Assembly: GCA_016795105.1 (NCBI GenBank)
Contig: JAEUIH010000007.1
Span: 1-64,000, forward strand
Reading direction: 5' to 3'
Origin: Planctomyces sp.
GTDB lineage: Bacteria; Planctomycetota; Planctomycetia; Planctomycetales; Planctomycetaceae
Length of the DNA: 64,000 nucleotides
The notes below the pieces were generated by a model. That model was not told the origin of the DNA and ran no database searches. It saw nothing but the letters and a program-made list of their open reading frames with translations. Position 1 is the first letter of the stretch. Each line of letters opens with the position of its first letter. Shown in pieces: positions 35,553 through 45,363 of the stretch. A program made the position numbers and the translations under genes.

Positions 35553-38147
35553 TCAAATCAACCCTGTTAACTTCCGAAGGGTCCACTCGCCGCCCGATAA
35601 CAGCAAAAACGCGGCAATGACTGGCCAGCGATTCCAGAGAGGCACTGTGAATCGATCGCGCCTGTATGAAGAGGGAGGCCCAAGGTGCTCCAGAACCTTT
35701 GTTGCGGTTTCAGGTGAGGTTACGATTCCTCCCGTTCGTTCAGCCAGCAGTGTCGCAGCCATAGAACTTGCAACAACATCTGCGGATTCCCCCGATGGGT
35801 CAGGGCCTTCCGCATAGAACTCAGCGAAGACTCGAGCATCCGATCGATTTTCAAGATCAAGCACTCGTCGCACAGTGTCTCCGGCCAGTTCAACGCGGTA
35901 CTTCCCAGCAACTTCCGGTAATTTCAATTCGGCGTTCAGAAGCCCCCCGGAGTCCGGGAGAACACTCATGGGAACTGAGTGAACAAGCGTCTCACCGGAA
36001 TAGAGATTTGCTGCGACGCTGACGGCTTCAGCCTCCCCGATCGTATCAACCACCAGGCGTGCCTTGACCCGAACCCGATCGCCCGTCAGATAGCTCGTTT
36101 GATTGATGCCCATTCGGACAAACTGAGTACCAAACGGCAGACGATCCTGTGCGGCCCATCGCATCACTTGTCCCCAGAATCGGTGATGACGCGTGTCCCC
36201 AATGCCGTAACGCAGTCGCCAGGTTTCATCGAAATTCAGTTGCAGAACCTTTCCCGCTCCAAACCGATGCCAGAGAATCAGCGGGTTCTCCCGGACAAGC
36301 TCAGGTTGCTGGCGATCAACCTCCTTTCCTGTGTCATTCTGAAGCCGGCTGTCTGCCCAGGCAAGCACAGTGGCTCCAGGCTTCGCAGTAGATCCAATAT
36401 GACGCCAGTACATGCGGGGAAGCGAATTCCATATGGCTGAGTTTTCATCACGGTTCAGTGACTGTTGAATGAGGACATGGTCCTGCGATTCATTCACGAT
36501 TCTCAGGTTGAAACTACTGTCGGCGTCCGCGACTTTTGACGCGAGGGGTTGTTTCTGCAGGCTCACCGGCAATAATTCAGCAAACGCTGAACTCTCATAG
36601 CGATGCGGCATGCATCGAGGCCCGGCGATGACAATCAACGAACCTCCCTTCAGACGCACAAACCTGTCGAGGATTTGTTGAATCGGTGGTGTCAGTTCGT
36701 CAGGTGAAATGTCTCCAAGGACGATGACATCGAACTGGAGCCATTCAGATTCTGAATCAGGGACAGCACTAGCTTCGCAGTCATCAAATGCACGCGATGC
36801 GGAGGCCGAAATCAATTCCGGGTCCGGTACGCCTTCAAGTCGATCCGGATGCAGCAGTACCGCCTGCAGTGCGACGCTTCGGTCTCGACCGGCGAAAAGA
36901 TTCTTCAGGTAACGGTACTCCCATCGTGGTCGCTCATCGATGATTAAAAGTTTTAGATGATCGTTCGAAATCTGAACGCTCGCAGACCGGACATTATTCT
37001 CAGGGATTCGATCCCCCTGAACATCGTCGATTCGGATCTCATACTCATAGACTCCTGTCGTCTTTGGTGTGTCTTCGAAGACAATCGTGTCCCTGTATTG
37101 ATGTGTTGAGATACTCACATTCCGTTCATCAAGGACCTCACCGTCCCGTCTTAACTGAACACGGATCTGTTGACCATTCAACTGACTCGCTCTGATCACG
37201 GCTCGCACCGAAATTTCATCACCAACAAAGACCTGCTGTGGCAGCTGAATTGCCGAAACGCCAACATCCTGAACCGGAGTCTGATTGCCAATCAAAACGG
37301 TACTGACAGGAACATTCGCTTTCCTTAGCCGTTGTACCGTCTCGGTAATCTCTCCAGATGAATGATCGCATCCGTCGGTGATCACAATAACCCCGGACAG
37401 CTGCGAGGGGTTCACATCGTTTGAGACTCGGGCCAAAGCAGATTGCAGCTGCGTTGAAGCATACCAGTGATCATCTGCTTCGAGATTGGATATCACATCT
37501 TCTTCCGTCTCAGGATTCGGCTGTGCGTTATCGAGACGGGCGGATTCTGCAAACTCATATCGACGCACATCGAAGCGTTGACACAGGTTCTCCATGAGAG
37601 AGCGTTGTCCCCCCGAGCCGTGGTCCAGAACACTTTCTGCAATCGTCTGTCGATCTGATTCGGGTTCTATGTTCTCGCCTGGTACAGCACCAGCGCTGAG
37701 TTTCATAGAGTTGGATCTGTCAAGCAATACAACGACTTGTCGATGTTCCTCATGCTCATCTGAAAATGTGACGACCGGATCGATAAGCATCAGTGCCAGC
37801 AACCCAATCGTTGAAAGGCGAAGTGCTGCGGGCAGCAAATAAACTTTGGAACGAGCCCCGGGCGACTCGTGAATATAGACAGACAACGCGAGTGTGCTTG
37901 CGACGGAAGCGGCAAGTGCCGTGAATTCGCAGGGCCATGAAGCTGCTGTCTCAAGATGAACAGTCAATAGTCTCAGAAGTCGTGTCCAGAAAATCCATGC
38001 GGGAACGACAGCAGAAACCTGTGTTGCCAGTCGCACCGATTTCTTCCTAATTCGCTGTGACAGCAGCACGATCACGATCCATGCGATGAACATCGTGAAG
38101 ACCAATGCAACTGTCTGCAGACTCACTGAAATTTGCCCCGTATTCAA
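35553..38147 (-). CDS. VWA protein with N-terminal membrane pair, second copy in the operon
   Basis: TTG at 38147 is supported by GGAGGTG five bases upstream and by an overlap with the previous stop (TTGA). N-terminal helices VALVFTMFIAWIVIVLLSQ, FTALAASVASTLALSVYIH and LRLSTIGLLALMLIDPVVTF precede the VWA domain with MIDAS VVVLLDRSNSMKLSAG. Extracytoplasmic beta domains follow (VSAIQLPQQVFVGDEISVRA, YEYEIRIDDVQGDRIPENN), then a glutamine-amidotransferase-like domain (LLIIDERPRWEYRYLKNLFA, VIVLGDISPDEL, GSLIVIAGPRCMPHRYESSA, WHRFGAGKVLQLNFDETWR). This is the standard companion of BatA in planctomycetes, 864 residues. Confidence 0.8.
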   Translation of the reverse strand: MNTGQISVSLQTVALVFTMFIAWIVIVLLSQRIRKKSVRLATQVSAVVPAWIFWTRLLRLLTVHLETAASWPCEFTALAASVASTLALSVYIHESPGARSKVYLLPAALRLSTIGLLALMLIDPVVTFSDEHEEHRQVVVLLDRSNSMKLSAGAVPGENIEPESDRQTIAESVLDHGSGGQRSLMENLCQRFDVRRYEFAESARLDNAQPNPETEEDVISNLEADDHWYASTQLQSALARVSNDVNPSQLSGVIVITDGCDHSSGEITETVQRLRKANVPVSTVLIGNQTPVQDVGVSAIQLPQQVFVGDEISVRAVIRASQLNGQQIRVQLRRDGEVLDERNVSISTHQYRDTIVFEDTPKTTGVYEYEIRIDDVQGDRIPENNVRSASVQISNDHLKLLIIDERPRWEYRYLKNLFAGRDRSVALQAVLLHPDRLEGVPDPELISASASRAFDDCEASAVPDSESEWLQFDVIVLGDISPDELTPPIQQILDRFVRLKGGSLIVIAGPRCMPHRYESSAFAELLPVSLQKQPLASKVADADSSFNLRIVNESQDHVLIQQSLNRDENSAIWNSLPRMYWRHIGSTAKPGATVLAWADSRLQNDTGKEVDRQQPELVRENPLILWHRFGAGKVLQLNFDETWRLRYGIGDTRHHRFWGQVMRWAAQDRLPFGTQFVRMGINQTSYLTGDRVRVKARLVVDTIGEAEAVSVAANLYSGETLVHSVPMSVLPDSGGLLNAELKLPEVAGKYRVELAGDTVRRVLDLENRSDARVFAEFYAEGPDPSGESADVVASSMAATLLAERTGGIVTSPETATKVLEHLGPPSSYRRDRFTVPLWNRWPVIAAFLLLSGGEWTLRKLTGLI

Positions 38148-40558
38148 GGTGTCACCTCCGAATATCTGCGGGTGCGCCAGCCAAGAAGTCCGGATTCAGC
38201 TGTGATCAGACTAAGAGCCGCAAGAATGAAGTACTTCCAAAGCTCGACTCTCTCCGGGATTCCAGTTGCAACGTCCTGAATGTCATCGAATGAATCGACA
38301 AGAGTGATTCCGCTTTCACGGGCAATTTCCCGAATGCGATTGATGTCAGCGATCGCTAAATCGGATTCTGTTCGATTCGCTGTAACAACGAACGGGAGTT
38401 TCAGCTCGTCCGAGTGTTTCGGGACTCTGACCGCAAGACTGTACAGTCCTGGGGTGGCGACCGTACCAGCGTCGCATGCCAGATGCTTTTTATGGTGCAC
38501 AACTTTGACGGTTCGCAGCGAGCCGTCCGGCTGCGTGAGCTCAGCATCTGATTCGAAGCCTGCATCTGGTGTTACCTTGTCAGGACCTGTGGGCTGACCG
38601 TTTTCACGACGTTCTCTGATTGTCGATGGTTCGATGCATGTGTAAGGCAATTCGGCTTCAAGCGAGTACGCCGGTGCGTGCATAAGTTCCGGAGGCCGGA
38701 CAGAGGAGAGGTATCGAGTCCATAAATTCATCAATACAGGGAAGCTTGTGCACGTTGTCAGGTTGTTCTCAAGCGGATCCGGAGAAACGGCCAGAAACAG
38801 AATACGGCCTTCCCCCAGTTTTGACTCTGTCAGACCTGGCCAGCCATTGTCAAACCGCAATCCAACGTTCAACTCAACTTCGTTTCGCTTTTCCAGGGCC
38901 CACGCCGCAGTGGTGTAGAACGCAGCCAGATCGTGGGATCCCCGTTCTGTGAGTGTCTTCAGTGGTGGGTGATTCGCGGAGGCCACGTCGAACCTGACTG
39001 GAACGAATTCCTCTCCGAAGGAAACGGACCGTTCACCGAGTACTCCGGGCATTACTGGTCCGATATCGGATACCCATTCGTTGTAAAAGTCCCGATCGAT
39101 GTGTCTTCCGGCAAGAATCATGAGTCCGCCACCATTTGCTACAAATGCAGCAATCTGATTCGACACATCCTCAGGAAGTCTGGGAACATCGCACAGAATG
39201 ACCACGTCGTACGCATCAAGCGAATCAATTGTCTTCAACAGAGCGGCATCAACCAGAGTGGCCGACGCAAATGTTGTCGACGCACCTTCATCCTCTACCC
39301 CAGGATCAATTGCTAGTCTCGCAAAAGTGGCAGCCCTGTCAGCAACCTCCAAAGATGGGGTCCCATCAACGATCAACACTCGAGTCGTCGCAGGGACATA
39401 GAGAATACAGTCGATTCGATTGTCTGCTGACAGACAAGCGTCGCCGTCGCAGATTGCAGAAACAGTGTGAATTCCCTGACCCTGAAGATCGCAGGGGTAT
39501 TCAATGCTCGTGCGACTTCCACATTCAATTCCGGGAAGTGTCACAGAATGAATTTCCTTCTCATCGACGAGCAGTCTCAGAGTGACATCTTCCGCCGGAG
39601 TCGTTCCGCCATTGAATACTTCGATTTGCAGGTTTGCCTGACGCCCGAATCCTTCAATCGGCTGTTCGGCAGAGATACCAGTAACTGCTACATTTTGACA
39701 ATTCCGTGGAAGCGGGAGCACTCTCGCATAAGTCCCGGAGAACCTCTGCGCGTCTTTGGACAATTCATCTTCAACCTCCTGCCATGGCAGGAGCTGATCA
39801 TCGGAAAAAACGAGAATCTGTTTCCGTAGATTCAGACCGTGCTTCAGGATTTCTTCGGCGCGATGGATTGCTGGAGGCAACGATGAGTTGCCGCCGGTTG
39901 GCATCAATGTTTCCAATCGATCGGATACGGTTCGCAGATTTTGAGTAAGACTCGCGTCGTCCGGTATGACAATTGGACCAGCAACGAGAGTAGCAGCAGT
40001 CGACTGGCCCGGTAATTGACTGACCAACAACTTTGCCTCGGTCACAGCTCGTTCGAATCCGGATTGTCCATCGGCCCGATAAGTCATTGAATCCGATCCA
40101 TCGATCACAATCACAACATCGCGAGGTTGATTGAGCACAACAGGAAGTTCGGGACGATGCAGCACAGTGCAACTCCATGCCGACAATGCGCATCCTGCCG
40201 CGAGTGCAGTCAGTAAAAGCCGATGCCGAAACTTCGAGACTAAAGCAACCGCCATGCCTGCCAGGCAGATCGACAGCGTAAGAAAGAACACTGCAGCGAT
40301 CGCAGAAACGCCGACACTGGGGTCCACGTGAGGCCTTGCCATCGCCATGACGAAAACGGATAACATGAGGCATCGAACGATCAGCAATACCAGATGCTCG
40401 ATGGTGAGACCTCGACGCTGAGCCGCAAGTGACTGCCGAACAAATCTCATGGCAGCCCACGACTGAACCCTGACGGTCCGTCGCTTCCGCAGATGCAGCA
40501 GTATCGGAACGACAATCGCAGAGAGCGAGAATAGAGCTGTTACGTTGAGAAAGTTCAT
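38144..40558 (-). CDS. BatA-like protein with VWA and amidotransferase-like domains
   Basis: The N-terminus NVTALFSLSAIVVPILLHLR plus KRRTVRVQSWAAMRF is the BatA domain (PF07584). Further helices MLSVFVMAMARPHV and AAVFFLTLSICLAGMAVAL follow. The VWA domain opens DVVIVIDGSDSMTYRADG (complete MIDAS DxSxS). A beta region and a class-I glutamine-amidotransferase-like segment (VVILCDVPRLPEDVSNQIAA, FVANGGGLMILAGRHIDR, GEGRILFLAVSPDP) follow, then a C-terminal transmembrane helix (LWKYFILAALSLITAESGLL). Such proteins form part of the MoxR-VWA system for protein maturation or envelope stress. Confidence 0.85.
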   Translation of the reverse strand: MNFLNVTALFSLSAIVVPILLHLRKRRTVRVQSWAAMRFVRQSLAAQRRGLTIEHLVLLIVRCLMLSVFVMAMARPHVDPSVGVSAIAAVFFLTLSICLAGMAVALVSKFRHRLLLTALAAGCALSAWSCTVLHRPELPVVLNQPRDVVIVIDGSDSMTYRADGQSGFERAVTEAKLLVSQLPGQSTAATLVAGPIVIPDDASLTQNLRTVSDRLETLMPTGGNSSLPPAIHRAEEILKHGLNLRKQILVFSDDQLLPWQEVEDELSKDAQRFSGTYARVLPLPRNCQNVAVTGISAEQPIEGFGRQANLQIEVFNGGTTPAEDVTLRLLVDEKEIHSVTLPGIECGSRTSIEYPCDLQGQGIHTVSAICDGDACLSADNRIDCILYVPATTRVLIVDGTPSLEVADRAATFARLAIDPGVEDEGASTTFASATLVDAALLKTIDSLDAYDVVILCDVPRLPEDVSNQIAAFVANGGGLMILAGRHIDRDFYNEWVSDIGPVMPGVLGERSVSFGEEFVPVRFDVASANHPPLKTLTERGSHDLAAFYTTAAWALEKRNEVELNVGLRFDNGWPGLTESKLGEGRILFLAVSPDPLENNLTTCTSFPVLMNLWTRYLSSVRPPELMHAPAYSLEAELPYTCIEPSTIRERRENGQPTGPDKVTPDAGFESDAELTQPDGSLRTVKVVHHKKHLACDAGTVATPGLYSLAVRVPKHSDELKLPFVVTANRTESDLAIADINRIREIARESGITLVDSFDDIQDVATGIPERVELWKYFILAALSLITAESGLLGWRTRRYSEVTP

Positions 40559-40569
40559 AAGTCGGGCGA

Positions 40570-41493
40570 TTACCCCATCATTCTCAGGGCAAAATAGTCG
40601 GCCAGCGCATCATCGAGCGGCAGGTCGGTCGTGAACCTTGCAAAATCGGCTTCGGCCAGGTTGCAGGCCATCTGAAGTTCACTCAAATGGCTGTTGATCT
40701 GTCGCAGATATTCCTGTCGAATCGCGGCTGGATCGATGTGCTGCTCTTCGATCAGTTCTTCGAGGTCTCGAAATCGAGCCGTGTGACGAAACGGAAAACT
40801 GAGTTCATCCGACGCAAGCGTCTGAAAGACAATGATCTCGTGATTGTGATGCCGCAGATGATGCAACGCCCCTGAAAACTGCGTCAGTTCATCGAGAAAG
40901 TCGCTGATCACGATCACCAGACCTCGATTTGAAATCTGACCGGCCACTTCGTGCATGACTGCTGTGCAATTTGATGAACGTTGAGCCTGAACTTCCGACA
41001 GCGTTCTGAGTATCTGGTGCAGATGGGCAGTAGTACTCAACATCGGCAAATTAAGCCGGATCTGATCGTCGAACACAATCAAAGAAACCGCATCTCCCTG
41101 TCGAACAAGTATCCAGGCAATCATTGCCGCGAGGCGTCGAGCATAGTCCAGTTTGCTGAACGCACTCCTGTGATGATCACGCGATTCCTGATCCGAATAG
41201 CCCATCGATGCTGAACAGTCCAGCAGAATGAAGGCTCGCAGGTTGGTGTCATCCGAGTATTGTTTGACGTAGTATCGATCAGTTTTTCCGAATGCTCGCC
41301 AGTCAATACTCTTTGGCTCGTCGCCCGGACTGTATTCCCGATGCTGAGCAAATTCTGTCGACGATCCGGTATGCGGGCTGCGATGATCTCCACTCCTCGT
41401 GCCCGTAACCGGGCGGTGAACCGGAAATCGCACGCGAGCAAATCGGGCAATCGAAGTGTTGGGAAGAAGATCGAGGCTGGATTGGAATGGCAT
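40570..41493 (-). CDS. DUF58 domain protein
   Basis: The 307-residue protein has the DUF58 core: GSSTEFAQHREYSPGDEPKS, IDWRAFGKTDRYYVKQYSDD, then a VWA-like segment FILLDCSASMGYSDQ and LVIVISDFLDEL. DUF58 proteins work with MoxR ATPases and VWA proteins. Start ATG 41493 overlaps the MoxR stop by one base (TGATG), coupling translation of the two. Confidence 0.9.
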   Translation of the reverse strand: MPFQSSLDLLPNTSIARFARVRFPVHRPVTGTRSGDHRSPHTGSSTEFAQHREYSPGDEPKSIDWRAFGKTDRYYVKQYSDDTNLRAFILLDCSASMGYSDQESRDHHRSAFSKLDYARRLAAMIAWILVRQGDAVSLIVFDDQIRLNLPMLSTTAHLHQILRTLSEVQAQRSSNCTAVMHEVAGQISNRGLVIVISDFLDELTQFSGALHHLRHHNHEIIVFQTLASDELSFPFRHTARFRDLEELIEEQHIDPAAIRQEYLRQINSHLSELQMACNLAEADFARFTTDLPLDDALADYFALRMMG

Positions 41494-42776
41494 CAGTGCC
41501 GATCTCCTCTTCGCACGCGAGCCGGAGCCGTAGTATTCGCAGGTGGAACCGGTTTCACATGGTCCAGAAGCATGCGGATGACGTCATCACGCTGAACTCC
41601 CGAAGCATCAGCTCGAAATGTTGTCACCACTCGATGCCGCAGAACCGGCAATGCAATGCTTCGAATGTCTTCTGTGGTAGCGTGGAATCTTCCCTGTAGA
41701 ATCGCTCTGGCCTTGGCAGCCATTACCAGACTGATGCCCGCTCGTGGTCCAGCGCCCCATCCCACCATTTCACGAATGAAGTCCGGAGCCGTGACTTGTG
41801 ACGGACGAGTTGACTGAACGAGGTCACGAGCATATGCAATGACATGATCGGCTACGGGCACCCTGCGAACCGTTTGCTGAATTTGCAGAATCTGTTGATC
41901 ATCGAGAACCGATTTGAGATCCGCCTTCACATCCGATGTGGCCAGTCGAATCAGCTCAAACTCATCATCGCGGTCGGGGTATTCAACGACAATATTGAAC
42001 AGGAAGCGGTCCAGTTGTGCCTCTGGAAGAGGATACGTGCCCTCCTGTTCAATCGGATTTCGCGTTGCCATCACAAAGAAAGGACTGGGCAGAGCACGAC
42101 TCTCATCCCCAATCGTAACATGGCGTTCCTGCATGGCTTCCAGAAGTGCCGCCTGTGTCCTTGGTGGAGATCGATTAATCTCGTCTGCAAGCACCAAATT
42201 GGAGAAGACAGGGCCTTCGACAAACTGAAAGTTCCTCCGCCCTGTAACACGATCCTCCTGCAGCACTTCAGTTCCCGTAATGTCGGCAGGCATTAGATCC
42301 GGCGTGAACTGAATGCGCCGGTACTGAAGATCCAACACTTGGGAGATACTGCTGATCAGCAGCGTCTTCGCAAGTCCAGGAACACCCGTCAGCAATACAT
42401 GCCCCTGCGAAAACATGGCGATCAACACTTGCTCGATGACATCCTCCTGCCCAATCACAACACCGGAAAGCTGCTGCCTCATCGCTCGGTATGCTTCACG
42501 GACATTTCGGACCCGAGTGACATCATCCGTTTCGTCGGAGCCTGATGCAGACGAGTGCCGATCGAGAGTCGCCAGAGGATGATGCTCCTGCACAGATTCG
42601 GGGTCAGTAATGGACACCCCAGGCACATCCTGAAACAACAGACGCTCCTCCTGAATTCGAAATTGATGACCACACCGGCACTGAACCCGCCTGCCAATCA
42701 TCTCGCCCGATGCTTTCAGGACGCGACCACACACGCTGCATTGATATCGCCCGATGGAGACTCTGGTTTCCTGCAT
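41493..42776 (-). CDS. MoxR-family AAA ATPase with an N-terminal zinc ribbon
   Basis: Start 42776 has AGGA nine bases upstream and yields MQETRVSIGRYQCSVCGRVL; the frame upstream of it (27 residues) has no site. Residues 11-45 form a zinc ribbon (CSVCGRVLKASG, VQCRCGHQF), which I read as an extra domain fused to the ATPase. The AAA core shows GVPGLAKTLLISSI (Walker A GVPGLAKT), FQFVEGPVFSNLVLADEINR (Walker B LVLADEIN) and VMATRNPIEQEGTYPLPEAQ (sensor 1, MoxR signature). MoxR ATPases chaperone the assembly or maturation of VWA partner proteins, encoded directly downstream. About 427 residues. Confidence 0.9.
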   Translation of the reverse strand: MQETRVSIGRYQCSVCGRVLKASGEMIGRRVQCRCGHQFRIQEERLLFQDVPGVSITDPESVQEHHPLATLDRHSSASGSDETDDVTRVRNVREAYRAMRQQLSGVVIGQEDVIEQVLIAMFSQGHVLLTGVPGLAKTLLISSISQVLDLQYRRIQFTPDLMPADITGTEVLQEDRVTGRRNFQFVEGPVFSNLVLADEINRSPPRTQAALLEAMQERHVTIGDESRALPSPFFVMATRNPIEQEGTYPLPEAQLDRFLFNIVVEYPDRDDEFELIRLATSDVKADLKSVLDDQQILQIQQTVRRVPVADHVIAYARDLVQSTRPSQVTAPDFIREMVGWGAGPRAGISLVMAAKARAILQGRFHATTEDIRSIALPVLRHRVVTTFRADASGVQRDDVIRMLLDHVKPVPPANTTAPARVRRGDRH

Positions 42777-43280
42777 TGATGACAATCCTGACTTCTTACG
42801 AATGCACCGAGTAAATCTACTACTCCGACAGACGTCGAGCCCCAATCTTCGACACACTGCACTTCAGTCGTTCAGACTGGGTCCCAATGCGAGCTGAAAT
42901 TGAAGTCGCATCTGAGGGTCACGGTGTCACTCAGTTTTCTCTTGAATCTCGCCCCAAATGCAGAACCTGCTCGGCACAGCGGGCGAACCAAACGTTGCGT
43001 GGCAGCATTCAAGTCCCCGTCCGGACAGCAGCATTCCGAACGGCCAGTGCCCCGTTCCGTCATTTGCCGGATGCCCGGAATCTGCAACGATATTGAGTCT
43101 CACCAGACACGATCCCATTCAACGCATTCAACCCAGACCTTACACATCTCCACAAACCCGAGTCCTGACCCCTTTTGCGGGGAGGCAGGAATTTTGGTGA
43201 CGTTTTTTGTTGGGGTGCGACTTGTGGAGTGGGGGGATGGTATGTTTGGGATGTGATTTTTTTTCCAAACGGGCGGACAC
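42777..43280. other. about 500 bases between divergent operons
   Basis: The MoxR operon and the sigma-factor operon diverge here, so both promoters should lie in this stretch, though no strong -10/-35 pair is obvious. It holds a 17-base half copy (CGAGTCCTGACCCCTTT at 43160-43176) of the palindrome at 21622-21661. Otherwise there are only shadow frames. Confidence 0.5.
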
Positions 43281-43868
43281 TTGTCGAATCGGCAACAGAT
43301 TACTCCGGATCCACAGTTGGAGGCAGTTCCTGAAAGGGGGGTGCCTTTTGAGGAGATTGTGCGTCGATATCAGCGTGATGTGAGGTTATTCGTCTGTCGA
43401 AACCTTGGGTATGGCCCGGCAGTTGATGATATCGCTCAGGATGTGTTCATTGAGGTCTATCGATGTCTCCCCACGTTCCAGGGCTCAGGGTCGCTGAGGG
43501 GCTGGATTCTTGGGATTGCTCGACATCGCGTCGGAACCTGGCTTCGAAATGAGGTCAGGAACAGAAGAGTGGCTGCGGCCGATCTGGAGTCTGATCTGAT
43601 TCAGTACAGATTGGCTCGCTTTGAGGCAGAAGCAGATTCTGATTCTCTCGATCCGGATGATGACCTTATTGCTCTGCGAATCTGCCTCGCTCAACTTGAG
43701 TCTGAGCACAGACAGTTGATTGACTCGTTCTATTTCCAGCACAAGACGGCAGAATCCATCGCTGCTGATGAAGGAAAGAATGCCGGATCAGTTCGAATGG
43801 CTTTGTTGCGGATTCGAAATGGCCTGGGCAAGTGTATTCGTCAGCTTCGTCGTGGGGAGAAATCCTGA
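43281..43868 (+). CDS. ECF-type RNA polymerase sigma factor
   Basis: TTG at 43281 is the likely start, giving a 195-residue protein. Sigma region 2 reads PFEEIVRRYQRDVRLFVCRN, PAVDDIAQDVFIEVYRCLPT and FQGSGSLRGWILGIARHRVG (promoter -10 recognition, WILGIARHRV). Region 4 reads LESEHRQLIDSFYFQHKTAE plus SIAADEGKNAGSVRMALLRI (the -35 helix-turn-helix). It is the extracytoplasmic-function type with planctomycete spacing. The next gene, a FecR-domain protein, starts two bases after its stop, so the pair is an ECF sigma/FecR module. Confidence 0.85.
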   Translation: MSNRQQITPDPQLEAVPERGVPFEEIVRRYQRDVRLFVCRNLGYGPAVDDIAQDVFIEVYRCLPTFQGSGSLRGWILGIARHRVGTWLRNEVRNRRVAAADLESDLIQYRLARFEAEADSDSLDPDDDLIALRICLAQLESEHRQLIDSFYFQHKTAESIAADEGKNAGSVRMALLRIRNGLGKCIRQLRRGEKS

Positions 43869-43869
43869 A

Positions 43870-45363
43870 ATGGCTTCCGATAGCAATGATCAAGTCGTCG
43901 ACAAAGAATCGACTCTCCTCAACCTCTGGATTCGCTTCTCAGCAGGCGAATCTCTTGTACCCTCCGATCTTGCTCATCTCCGGCATGCGCTCGCTGTCAA
44001 TCCTCAGTTTCGAGCCATTGTCCTGCAGGATGAGCGTATGGATCAGTTGCTGAGGTTTATGGATGAATCGTCTGCGTCAGTAGAGAGAGAGTCGGACGAC
44101 GAAAGCTTCACAGCCGCTGTCCTCCGGCGATGCACAGAATCATCCTCAACTGAGGATGCTCGCCAATCCACGAATCTCCCGTCAGCTGTTGATCTGGTTT
44201 TTCGGAATCCCGATCCGTCATCCTCAGGTTTCCCGCGTCATCGAAAGAACCACCGTTCGAATCGCCGAAGTCTTTTGATGCGTTCTCTGTCGAATCCGGC
44301 TGTCGCTCTCGCCGTTGTGACTCTGACCATTGTCGTAAGTGCCGGATGGTGGTTTGCTCTCCATCAATCCTCGCAACAGGGTCAAGCCTCAAATCAGGGC
44401 CAGGATGATCGTGGCCCCGTCAATCAGCCTCCGAGGCAGCCCCCCGAACAAAAGTCTCCGGAAAAACAAAATGTCCAGTACGCTCGGGTTATTCAAAGCG
44501 GCGAAGCAGTTCTGACAGGTGCTCAAGAGCCGGGGAGCATCACGAACGAACAAATGGTTCTGGAACAGGGATCAGTTCGGCTTGAGTGTTCGGGGGGGGC
44601 TGTGGTTGATATCTTTGGGCCAGCACAATTCCAGATGTTGTCGCCGGGTGAACTCAAACTCGACGCAGGTGAGCTGTCGGCCAATGTTCCTTCTCCGGCG
44701 AAAGGCTTTCGAGTGAGAACCCCCAATGCGGTGGTGGTGGATCTTGGAACTGTGTTCGATGTCGCCGTTAGTCCTGAGGGCATGACCGAGGCAGAGGTTC
44801 GTCAGGGGACAATTTCCGCTGAGTCACACGAGCAGGAAAGTCTTCAAAAGTGGCAATTGACAGCAGATGAACTGAATCAGGTCACATTCTTTGCGAGTCT
44901 TCCAGTCAGTGGTGTGAATTCCGGCAATGCGGTCCAACCGAGGTCTCCGATCTCTTCCGCAGCAAGGGGATTTGGGAATCAATTTTCGGGGTTGATCTCC
45001 TTCAACAGCCGTACTGTGAAGTTCTCTGATGAGCCGATGTTTGAGGCCACGCGAATTCGAATCAACGCCAGATTCGCGGAAGCACCGTTAGAGGCGGCCG
45101 AAGAATGGAGTCACTTTGTCGAACTGCAGACCAGCGACTCGCCCGTCAATGGAGAAGTCACTCTGAATGGGATTCGAATTGAACTCAGGAATCTGAGCGA
45201 AGCGGTGTTATTTTCGGACAGACTCTTTAACAATGAACAGAAGTCAGGAATGACGACCGACAGCTTCCGCGGTATCTTAAGCATCAACGGGCAAGAGCGT
45301 CAGTTCGAAAATCGGGATCAGTACGATGCAGCAATTCGTGAACTGCTTCGTACAGGAGAATGA
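43870..45363 (+). CDS. FecR-domain transmembrane regulator (anti-sigma partner)
   Basis: Start 43870 lies one base after the sigma stop, with GGGGAG 10 bases upstream; a longer frame inside the sigma gene (43720) is discarded. The cytoplasmic part (residues 1-135) has no clear zinc motif. A transmembrane segment ALAVVTLTIVVSAGWWFAL sits at about residues 153-171. The periplasmic FecR domain follows: ARVIQSGEAVLTGAQEPGSI, LEQGSVRLECSGGAVVDIFG, GELSANVPSPAKGFRVRTPN and AVVVDLGTVFDVAVSPEG. It presumably senses a signal and holds the upstream sigma factor. It overlaps the fructokinase start by four bases (ATGA). Confidence 0.85.
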   Translation: MASDSNDQVVDKESTLLNLWIRFSAGESLVPSDLAHLRHALAVNPQFRAIVLQDERMDQLLRFMDESSASVERESDDESFTAAVLRRCTESSSTEDARQSTNLPSAVDLVFRNPDPSSSGFPRHRKNHRSNRRSLLMRSLSNPAVALAVVTLTIVVSAGWWFALHQSSQQGQASNQGQDDRGPVNQPPRQPPEQKSPEKQNVQYARVIQSGEAVLTGAQEPGSITNEQMVLEQGSVRLECSGGAVVDIFGPAQFQMLSPGELKLDAGELSANVPSPAKGFRVRTPNAVVVDLGTVFDVAVSPEGMTEAEVRQGTISAESHEQESLQKWQLTADELNQVTFFASLPVSGVNSGNAVQPRSPISSAARGFGNQFSGLISFNSRTVKFSDEPMFEATRIRINARFAEAPLEAAEEWSHFVELQTSDSPVNGEVTLNGIRIELRNLSEAVLFSDRLFNNEQKSGMTTDSFRGILSINGQERQFENRDQYDAAIRELLRTGE

